Shown: positions 25,701 through 34,781 of the stretch, in pieces
Numbering within the stretch: position 1 is the stretch's first letter
Layout: the number at the start of each line of letters is the position of its first letter
Origin: Marsupella aquatica
Lineage: Eukaryota; Marchantiophyta
NCBI GenBank assembly: GCA_973895155.1
Contig: OZ316897.1
Coordinates: 23,002,001-23,066,000, forward strand
Direction: 5' to 3'
Length of the DNA: 64,000 nt
Program-made: the position numbers and the translations under genes
The notes under the pieces: model-generated
What the model saw: only the letters and a program-made list of their open reading frames with translations
The model's database searches: none
What the model was told of the DNA's origin: nothing

Positions 25701-26493
25701 AGCGGACCTTGAAAACAGACCAGTGGTCGCGTGGCTTCAGATTAGCAGATGTGGTGACCAATCTTGTCCATGGGTATCCATCATTATCACGGTCCATGTC
25801 TAGAAGCCCTTGCCCTCGACCAAATCTAGATTCCACCGGAGGAAGCTCATAGACCTTGTCTCCATTGTAACTTGTGGGAAGTCGGTCAACTTGGAAATCA
25901 ACCCACGCAACATCTCTTCTGAATCTAGCAAGCTCACTGGCCCCAGTAATCTTCAAGAATGCTTCAAATGCACCAATTCTGTAGACCTTGGTCAATGTAT
26001 CAGAACCCACAGCCTTAGGTTCAACCACGTCCTCCTTCAAGTTGTCCACCACAATTGTTGACCCCATAACCGACACCTCATCATTAATTCCTATAGACTC
26101 TAGAGGGTCCAGGTCCACAAAAACCCGTTCATGAATCATCTTAGAATTCCGTCCAAGGAAAGGGATCCCTGGAACATCTGCAAATGACTTGGGATCTTCA
26201 TCCTTTCCGGAAACAAGCTCAACAATATCTCCAGACTCGACCTCCCAAACTCTTCCTCCATCAAGACTTCTTGGAATGAATTCATCCTTTCGAGCACCAT
26301 GAACAGAAACAAGAAAAAATAGCTTTGAGATGTAGTCACCATTCGTGATACCAAATCTCGTCAAGAGGAATGACTCAGTCACCGGGGTGATCTTCCTCAT
26401 GGAAGACACCTCCAAGTTAACAACATCACCATTGCTCCTTCGCCAGAATATGACCACCAAAGCCATCGAATGGAGATGAAGAAACATTACCAA
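22773..26493 (-). pseudogene. Mutator-like transposase with SWIM finger (one in-frame stop)
   Basis: Two exons, 26493-24421 and 24296-22773, joined in phase by a consensus GTAAGT donor; about 1,200 codons. The likely start is the second Met (26466, MALVVIFWRR). Residues ~265-367 hold paired Cys (ECQNLNC, CGFCDERPFCVRPC) followed by HMGFHDHP, the C..C..HxH pattern of the WRKY/FLYWCH zinc fold common in these transposases. After an in-frame TAA (24964-24966) come FDVMHR and FMADNAEAGW, plausible first and second catalytic Asp; the third acidic residue was not assigned. The C-terminus ends with CSC..CKH, a SWIM zinc finger. The TAA sits three codons before the first Asp and could derive from CAA. 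The rest is open, so damage is slight. Confidence 0.85.
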
Positions 26494-27837
26494 AGGTAGT
26501 GGTATAGAAGATATGTAAGAAAGCCCAAAACTACATCTAACGGGATTAAATGTGAATGTTGAGGGAATGTTGAATAAACGACAAAATGTCCAACGGATAC
26601 ATTAAATCAAGGAGATAGAATATAGCTAGCGATGTCGCTAGCTAAAACCTCTCAATTTTTATTAACCAGTAGACATGTCATATTCTATATAGAGAGATAA
26701 TTTAGAGACTATTTAGAGACCATTTAGGGACATGAAGGGTACAATTTAAGGGAATATTCTGTCAAGCCCTTCATTTTGGGGAAAAGACAAAGGAAATATA
26801 GAAGATTAGTTTTAAAGACTACTTTTTGTCAAACTTCACAAACCAAAACCTTCAACTCAGAAAGAATGTATTGCCAGCGATCTCGCCTGCAAAAATCGAG
26901 ACGGTCCTAGAGGATCCATTGAGTCAATGACTAATACATAAAGTTGTCAAATAAACCCTAGTCATCAGGTCAGCGATGTCGCTAGCAAAATCACCAATAT
27001 TCATCTTATCTCTTTGATGTAGTAAAGGTCAGTATCCCTAATATTTTGGTGTCTTATTCAATACCCTAGTTAAGCTAGCGATCTCGCTACCCATAATGGA
27101 TGACCAGGAAACAACGAGTTAACAGATATTTTTCCATCTCACATCTTCAATGTTTATACTTTCTTTAGACAAATGTTGGTTTGGGGAAAGGCATTTAGAG
27201 TCCCTCAAAATTAAACAAGAATAAGAAACTCTCAAGATACCCTAAAACATTCTTGTGTGTTAATATATTACCGTTGAAAATCTGATGTCCATTTGGATAG
27301 CGATCTCGCTGGCTAAAATCTCAAACTTTAATGACCAGGAAATATATGGGTATGGTTTAGTCTTAAGTCTTTCCCAACGGAAACCCAACGGTAAAATAGA
27401 AGGTTGGTCAACGTTAAAATTGATAGTTTCCCGTTAACAACCTCTAAAGGGAACGTTGCATGGGGTTAATGTTGAATATTATGGTTATTCTAGTTGCTCA
27501 GCGTATTCATGACGTTCCAACTTAAACCGATGATGTTCAAAAGAGACTTGCATTTTTTATTGCCATCTGTGACGGACGTTGTATTATTCCCTGTCAATGT
27601 CAGATATCCAGTTCACTGTATGTGGATTACTTAGGATTCTCCCTCTAATCCAACTTTGGATTCCCAGCTCGGTCCTTCGCTAATCTCGATTGTCCTCCTC
27701 TGTTTTACTTTGGATACTCTCTCGAATGAGACTTTGGATACTCCTTCTAATCTGACTTTGGATACCAATTAGAAGCCACCGTACCCGCTGCAACGCTTTG
27801 TTCGTGTGTTACTCCCTTCCATTTTCTTTATCAGCCG
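26494..27837. promoter_or_regulatory. Divergent intergenic (bidirectional promoter) region with five palindromes
   Basis: This 1.3-kb non-coding stretch separates the 5' ends of the two divergent transposon genes and so should hold both promoters. It contains five of the GCTAGCGAnnTCGCTAGC sites within 690 bp (26,625-27,313), the densest cluster in the element. That arrangement would suit auto-regulation or assembly of a nucleoprotein complex. A 'ggatactc'/'actttggat' word recurs at about 27,650-27,760. No clear TATA box was assigned. Confidence 0.6.
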
Positions 27838-30800
27838 ATGGCAAATTTTGCATCACCAGAGTCTATCTCTTCTCAAGCTTCACAGTCTGCAGCTTCTCAG
27901 CGTCGAGAGACAAGGTCTTCGACTACCAACAAGGCACTAGCTTCGGGTTTGAAGACACCTCGTCGAAGGAAACTTGTTGATCCGATGGAGATTTTGCCAC
28001 CACCGATGGAGTCTTATAAGTCGGAACCATTCTTCGTGGTGATCAACCGTCACCTCTACCACTTTGGGCCAAATGAATTTGGGTATCCCCTTGTTCCCCC
28101 TCGAATTCCACTATGTAGGATGCGAAACATGCAGCTCGTCAGGTCGCTGCAGACTGATTCCAATGCAATCGAAACCCTCAAGAATGAGTTTCGAGCTCAG
28201 GGTTACATTGAGGACGCGCCCAGATTTTACGTTCAGATGACGAACGAGAATGGTGAGGTTCAGTTCATCAACGACACCATTTGAATGTGTTGGGATCCGA
28301 TATGGGCGTTGCAGAACGAAGATTTTGAGAGAGAGTGTGATTCTCATCCAGACTTTGCTGTATTGAAGGACAAAATGTTTTATGTTTTTGACGGTAATCA
28401 TCGTCTATACTCGTGGAATCTGCTGGCCATCGAGAATCCACATGATATCAAATATCATCCTCGTGTTGTCACCAAGATTTTCAAAGGGGAGAAAGACACG
28501 TTTGTGCAGATTGAATCTGCAATGCATGCCCTGAATCGGTGAGCATCGGATCTGTTCTTATTGATTCAATGTTGTCTATCACTTCACATTTCGGGTTTTC
28601 TTATCTCTGATTTGTACTCGAAACATCTTTGATACTTTTGTTCATTGGCAGGCTCACTCAATGCCACGTTGAGAATTCATGGGTCCTTGAAGCAGATCGT
28701 GTCCAGAAGATACTGAACACGGACTTGTCGGTCTACAAGGATTTGATTGATGCAGACAATTTCAAGTTGTTCCAACAAAAGATGCAAAATGTGAAGAAAC
28801 CCTCTTGGTATTCAAAAAATATGACCCTCGATGCTTGTATTTACATTCTTTCCGCTGCAAATATAGCTTCCCAGACTGCGGATTTGTAGAAGAAGTTTTC
28901 TCTCAAGGAGGATCTTGGCGAACCTTTGTCAAAAGCTGCGAAGGACACTGCTCTATGAGAAATGATGAAGGAGCAACTATCTGATTGGAATGTTAAAGTT
29001 CCAAAAATTGCTCCTCTTCTCAATCCCGAATTCAGGGATTTCTTTCAGAAATGTGTGGAGATGCATAACTACTGTGAGAAAGAACGGAAGGAAGCACAAA
29101 GGATTGATGATAAAGGGAGAGGCAATGTCTCATGTGGTCTTGATCGAGCGAGGCTTTTCACCGGGGTAACATCTCTCAGCCCACTACTTCGTTGCAATCT
29201 ACTTGAAGCGCAGTGCAAGCCCGAGCTACGAAAGCAATATTTTCATCCTGGGCAATTCTCAGATAGTGAGACTAAACTCTGGCTGCACAGGTGGGCTACG
29301 TGGGAACAAGTAGAGTCGATTGCTAGATCTCTTTTGTCCGAAGCTGTTTCAGAAATGATTCTAAGTGTCCCTAAATCTCGAGTTCTTTCAGCCTCAGAGA
29401 AGAACAAGGCGTCACTTGTTCTTGATATTAGTGATGAGTTTGAGGACTTTTTGCAGCGAGTTAAATCCAGGTTTTTCAAGAGCATTAGGGCCCCAAAAGT
29501 AGGGGAAAAGATAGATATTGTCGCATTTTGGAGAAGGGCAAAAAGATATGTATACCGATTTTTTGTTGACCGGGAGGTGGCCAATAGAGCATTCTGGTGG
29601 TGTTACCCCGCGTGTTTCTCCCAGTGGGCCGAATACGTGACTGACGATTTAGGAAATCAAAACTGTGGTGACTACTCAATGTACCCTTGTGAAGACGTTG
29701 AGCCACTCCGGAAGATGAGTGAATGGGAGGTTTTACATTGTCCATGGTACTTAGATTCAGAGAATTGGTCACTGACATTTGATGGGACAAAGAAGCTTGC
29801 TTTGCAGAAGATAAATCGTGGGTTAGTCCCAGAGTTTTATATATCTGAATCAAAAATGCCCAGCCTCGAAGCAGTGCAGGCCGGGTGTGAGGCTATGGAG
29901 CAGGCTTGCCTTGGTGTTGCACCAATTGTTGATAGAAGCCGTTCCTGAAAATTGAAGAAGGACGTTGTGAAGGAGGTGTCAAAAGAGACCTCTCAGGTTT
30001 CCGGCAGGAGAAGTAAGTGTGCTCATCATCCTAACTCTCGATCGGCTTCTAATGTTTAGTCCTTTCTTTGCAAATTCTTGTTTTCTGAGGTTTTTGGTTA
30101 TCTTTTTTTTCCAGAAAAGAGAAGATCGACTGGTTCAGAGAGTGTCCAGACCGTGCAGAATCGTGGGCGACAGGATCCCATTGAACCTGAATCTCCGGAT
30201 TTTGATATTGTGACAAAACCGATTGGTGATAAGCTTAAGAAGAAGAGAAAGGTTTAAGTGCTCTCAGATTCAGAAGATGAGGAAGGGTCGATCAGTGAGG
30301 GTGTGATGAGGATATGTGGACTTCAACTGGATGGGAATCGACATTTCTTTGCCAGGAGTAATTTGCATTTCACAACAGACTCAATTGCTTTGAAGAAAGT
30401 TTGACCTTCGTGGATGGGGGAGGGGGATCGCTGGCTGAGTGAGATTTTGAGTTCTTCAGAACATCCGAACCCCCTAAGAATCAATGGCAAGCCTTACACC
30501 GGTACCAGTGCCCATCTTGGGTTCATTGCTCTTCCTACAGGACTAAGGCCTCGTGTTACTGATGTGAAGGTGCCAAAATGGAATGTTTGGATGGAGAAAC
30601 TTCCTTATTACTTCTTCGGAGTCATGAGGCCGATGTTGTCCGATGATGGATATGTGGTTGTTCTCCATAGTGGAGAATTTAACCACATGAAGCAGATTTT
30701 TGCTGCCATTGAGCAGAAGAATAAATTCAAACATCTTTGCCAGTACCACGTTTTGTTGAGTAGCCCAATGTGGATGCCAGACATCGATGTTGAGGTGAGA

Positions 30801-31875
30801 TGTCAAGATTTTTGGTTTAAATTATAGGTCTTTTTTGCCAGTGAGGTTGCTAGCCTTCACAGCCTCAGTATTTGACATATTTTTTGCTTTTCCAGGTTTG
30901 CAATCTCAGTCTGGATGTGTTTTGTCAAACTGAATTCGATGGGAAGATCCCCAAGGACCCGAAGTACATCCCCATGGCAACATCTGAGGATGCATCTCAT
31001 AAGAAGTTACTCAGTCTTTGTTACCCGAAAATCAATGTCAGGACTGAGTTAGCTTTTGCAGGGTCTTGTCGATTATCTGTTGGATTCATGCAGGCAGTGA
31101 TGGAGCTTTTGACAAAGCCAAGAGACATTGTGCTAGATTGGAATGTTGGAGATGGAAGTTCATTCCGAGCGGGGGAACTCTCCGGGAGGTTTGTAGTTGG
31201 GGTTGAGGATAGGGAATTTCTCCATGATGCTGCACAGGAGTCGTTGAAGTTGGTTTTGGATCGTCATAAGAAAATTGAAGACATCACTATTGGGATGGGT
31301 ACTGAGTCATTGGAGGACGGGGATTCAGATGACGAGTTTACTCTTGCTGGATCGAGTGGTGGAAGAACGAAAGTTCCTGCTCCGGATGGGAAAGATGACC
31401 ACGATGAATTTGACCTGGAGTAATGTACTTATCCTGTCTCATACCAAATCCAACTGTGTTTAGAAAGTAAAGTTCAGTTTTTTCCACCTTGAATTAATCG
31501 GCTGCTGATTTTGCTTTTTATAGTGATCGACGTGTAGATTGGTTCTCGGAGGAGAGATTTTGGCTCCGAAAGGAAATTGAGGGCGCTTTTCTCTTCTCGC
31601 CTGAGAAATCGTTCACTCTACCTTGCTATGCGGAGAAGTCTGCAATTGAAGCAGATGACACTTTTGTTATGACTTGGGAAGGAAAAGGTCGGAGGTCAGA
31701 TCGTGGCGCTCGGAGGAATTTGTACAGCCTTCCTTTCATTGATGTTGAGGCGGGTCATGTGAAGAGATATGTGGACGAGTCGGCTGAGTCAACTGATAGG
31801 GAGTTTAGCAGTGAGGAAATCAATAGTAGTAGTATGAATGATTTGGAATCAGGTGAAAGTCATTCCACAAATTAG
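27838..31875 (+). pseudogene. ParB-like domain + N4/N6 DNA-methyltransferase-like protein (six in-frame stops)
   Basis: Five exons with matching phases: 27838-28538, 28652-30012, 30115-30794, 30896-31419 and 31524-31875, about 1,205 codons. The N-terminal part carries FYVFDGNHRLYSWN (residues ~181-194), the DGxHR signature of the ParB/sulfiredoxin fold. A basic KLKKKRKV near 30,240 looks like a nuclear localisation signal. The C-terminal part resembles a beta-class N4/N6 methyltransferase: a motif IV-like FIALPTGL, MRPMLSDDGYVVVLHSGE, then REF-type motif I IVLDWNVGDGSSFRAGEL and GRFVVGVE. The glycine-rich SAM loop is kept, but the DPPY catalytic motif is not. Stops lie at 28282, 28887, 28956, 29946, 30255 and 30402; each is one transition from CGA, CAG or CAA (or TGG). 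Fusions in this order are known from phages. Role in the transposon is inferred. Confidence 0.78.
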
Positions 31876-32224
31876 TGTGAAGTTTTATTCTGCTTGTGTG
31901 TCCCCTGAATGGGAAGCAGCAGAATAAGCTTGATCTCTTTAGCCATTCTGGAGAAATTACTCTCAGTTTCAATAAAGTAATCGAGGAAGCCAATTTTGAT
32001 GAGTGGGAAATGTCTGTAACTTGAGTATAGTCTTTATTGGTTTTCTTGTTTTGATCAGTTTTGTGTATGATGGAAGGCTAGCGCCCTCGCTTACAACCCA
32101 TGTGCATTATGAAAGTTTTGACAAATGCTTAGTTTGGTTGTGTGAAATCCTTTCGAGGCACTAAATATGCCATTCAAAAAATGACATATCCCTCGCTAGC
32201 AAAGCTCATGTCGCTAGCAATTTC

Positions 32225-32253
32225 TCCTGTTTCCTTGCATGGTACAAACCCCC
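32225..32253 (-). repeat. Right terminal inverted repeat
   Basis: Read on the minus strand it begins GGGGGTTTG and continues with the same 20-bp core as the left end. Two half-copies of the 18-bp palindrome lie immediately inside it. The matching 9-bp duplication follows at 32,254-32,262. Confidence 0.92.
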
Positions 32254-32262
32254 ATTACACCC

Positions 32263-33491
32263 AAACCATCCCCTTACACCAGATCGTCAGTCGATCGTCA
32301 GTCGAAGGGTCTACAGCCGCTAGAGCACTAGAAAAGGCAGACACTGTCTCTTTATAAACGCCAATTGGGGCCTAGGCTTGTACTGTAGATTGGGGCCTAG
32401 GCTTCTAGAGTGAATACATTTTTGGAGTTTTGGGACCTAGTCAGGCCAATTGGGGCCTACTGTAGTCTTCTAGAGTGAAGACACTTTTGGGGTTTTGGGG
32501 CATAGTCTTCTAGAGTGAAATCTCTAAAGTGAAGATTCGAGACACCAACTTCATGGCTCATCATGTGTATGAGAAAACTCATCAATGTATGAATGATAAT
32601 CATGCATGTTTTTTGTGATGATTTTTATTTACATTAAAAAAAATCTTATCATGTGAATAAGAAAGCTCATGAATATATGTTAAATGATGATATTTGTATT
32701 ACAAAATGAACTCTAATGCCCCACCATAACATATGTACATAGAAAGAGGGATGTGCATAGAAAAGAGTATGATATGTTCTGTATGATTATTAAAATGATG
32801 ACATGCATGATGGATTTTTATCATTTCATTAACAATCAAAAAATGTGAATAAAAATTATATTTTGGTGACATATTTATTGTACTCCCTGCTATTCAGGTT
32901 CAAAGAACAGGTAGTGAGGGCTAGTAGATAACAATGTCAAGGACCAAAAAGTGTCAAACTTGGAAACACTATCCCACGGGTCAAGAGACCCAATAACCAA
33001 TTTTTTCCAACATTGCCTGACTTGCTCATGAATGTTATTTTCATAGGTAGTTATTTCATTTTAAATCTTGCTTTAGGGTAGTCCATGCTTTGTAGTGCCT
33101 GACCTTTTGAATATACACAAACACCCTTAAAAGATTTCCTTCCCTTTTATTCTTTTATATGAATTCATATGTAAAGTACCTTCACCTCTGTCCCAATGCC
33201 TTGGCGTTTCTTCATTGAGAGGGGCTATGTCTTCTACTAGCTTCAAACCCTTGACCTTCACTCCCCAGCCTACTCCTTCAACCATTGGGCTGAGGACTAA
33301 TGCTGACATTCAATGGTTATTAAGTGTATTTAGTAACTTCATTCAAATTTCTGTTATTTTCCATTTTCATTGTTTTTCTTGATATATAGCTGGCCCATTC
33401 TATGACATGGCTATTTTGTTTTATTTGAGCTATTAAGAAATAGTATTTATTGTTGCATGATTGTTAAAGTGACAAAACAAAATCTCTATAT
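32263..33491. other. Intergenic; degenerate direct repeats
   Basis: At 32,365-32,540 the phrases 'attggggcctaggcttctag' and 'cttctagagtgaa' recur several times, a decayed direct repeat. The rest is AT-rich with no recognised gene. Confidence 0.45.
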
Positions 33492-33599
33492 TGTTAGACT
33501 CTACCTGGTGACCGGACGACCGGACCAGCCAGTCACCGGACCGGCACCACTACATGTACCAAACACCATAGACTATACATCATTCATTCTATTCTCACA
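33492..33599 (+). repeat. 5' LTR of copia element
   Basis: 108 bp, TG...CA ends. It contains the GC-rich core GGTGACCGGACGACCGGACC with internal CCGG dyads. Preceded by TATAT (33,487-33,491). Confidence 0.95.
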
Positions 33600-34781
33600 C
33601 GTTATCAGCACGAAGCCTCAGCCAGCGGAGCGAGATAGAAAGGAGAAGACCAGGGAAGATTGAATTTTTTTTTGAATGGGGGATCGAGAGGACGACTTTA
33701 ACATCTAAGGAGCACAAAGACATTGGATCCAAGATCAAAGAGTCGAGGGCAGAAAAACAAATTTCGAGAGAAAGGTCGAGCACTATAAAGGCATCGAGAA
33801 TTGAAGGGAACAAAAATGAAGATGGATGTGAGCACTAGAAAATGAAGATTGCAGATTGCACGAAGCAACAGATTCGTGAAGGGAGCCAAAGCTTTATCAT
33901 CTAAGACTCGGCCTCGAAAGATCGCAGCACAAAATGAGAAGATAGAGTAAGCCATTGATGCAGAAGAGAGCACTTCAGGGAATTTCCAAGTAGACACTAT
34001 CGTAAGGGCAGAAGGACCAGGCCGAGATCGAGAAATAAAGAGAAAACAAGAAGACAGCCCTGGAGGAAGCATCGACCTACGCCCTTTCAATTGCTCTTTG
34101 ATAAGGAACATCGAATAGAAAATAAGACCGTCCTCACTTTGAAAATTGAAGATCGGGAAGACTGGAAAACATTGAACGTGCCAGGCAGGCAGGCAAGCGT
34201 TTTGATACGAACGAAAGACATCGGACCTAGGTGGAGAGGCAAAGAAAAACAAAAGGGAAGCATCGATCAGGAGCAGAAGGGCAGCATCGATCGAGGACCT
34301 ACACAAGATGCTGTAAAGCGAAATTGACAGAAGACCAATAAGAGGCATAAGGCAACAACGATAGAAGGCAATGAAGGGAGAAGCCCAAGAGTAGAGGTCG
34401 CGAGCGGACACAAGCAAAAAAGCACAAGAACAACCCAAACACATCGAGAGAACGTCGAAGAAAACTCAAACCACTAAGTGCACGCTCCATAACCGCACAC
34501 AACCGCAAAACCCTCTTTAACTGCAAAATCCGTCAAATAGATTTCAGTTACAAAGGAAAAGTTGCACTTAACCATAACTGCAAAACCTAAGCGCACATCC
34601 GCATAACTGCACACCGTAACCAAGAAAATTTTACTTAAAACCTAAATCCTTAGTGCAAACCCTAAAATTGAATTCCGGATTTGCATGCTCTCTCCTCCCA
34701 GCACCACCTTGCATGCCGCAGAAATGTGCTTTGTCGTTTCTTACTATACTTACTAGTATATAAGCCTCAACTACCATTAAA

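Larger units (their letters stand above)
22084..32218. repeat. Dispersed 18-bp near-palindromes, consensus GCTAGCGAnnTCGCTAGC
   Basis: Full or near-full sites lie at 22444-22461, 24377-24394, 26625-26642 (perfect), 26873-26890, 26969-26986, 27074-27091, 27296-27313, 30837-30854 and 32077-32094. Half sites (CTCGCTAGC or GTCGCTAGC) lie at 22084-22093, 32191-32200 and 32210-32218, close to the terminal repeats. Every site is outside exons: introns, the divergent intergenic region, 3' flanks or subterminal DNA. None was seen outside the transposon. Position and symmetry suggest binding sites for a dimeric protein, either the transposase or the ParB-like protein. Confidence 0.85.
21945..32253. mobile_element. 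10.3-kb Mutator-like transposon with ParB-methyltransferase cargo
   Basis: Both ends are visible. Terminal inverted repeats start GGG and share a 20-bp perfect core TACCATGCAAGGAAACAGGA (positions 10-29 of each end), flanked by the perfect 9-bp duplication ATTACACCC. Inside are two divergent genes: a transposase with N-terminal zinc ligands and a C-terminal SWIM motif (-), and a large ParB-like/methyltransferase-like protein (+). They are separated by a 1.3-kb intergenic region. An 18-bp near-palindrome recurs across the non-coding parts. Nine-bp duplication, GGG termini and SWIM finger fit the Mutator superfamily. Both genes carry in-frame stops, so this copy is probably not autonomous. The perfect duplication argues against great age. 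Confidence 0.92.

Noticed and set aside
27838-31875. Reassigned stop codons or programmed readthrough in the ParB-methyltransferase gene
   Set aside because: All three stop codons occur inside the frame, while neighbouring host genes end normally with TGA or TAA. Random transitions explain them better.
21945-32253. Assignment to KDZ/Zisupton or hAT transposons
   Set aside because: hAT and Zisupton make 8-bp duplications; here 9 bp match exactly and the termini begin GGG, which fits Mutator better. Not excluded without a profile search.
33698-34444. 248-codon minus-strand ORF inside the copia leader
   Set aside because: Low-complexity Leu/Ser/Phe-rich translation of the purine-rich leader; no domain, and wholly inside the retroelement.
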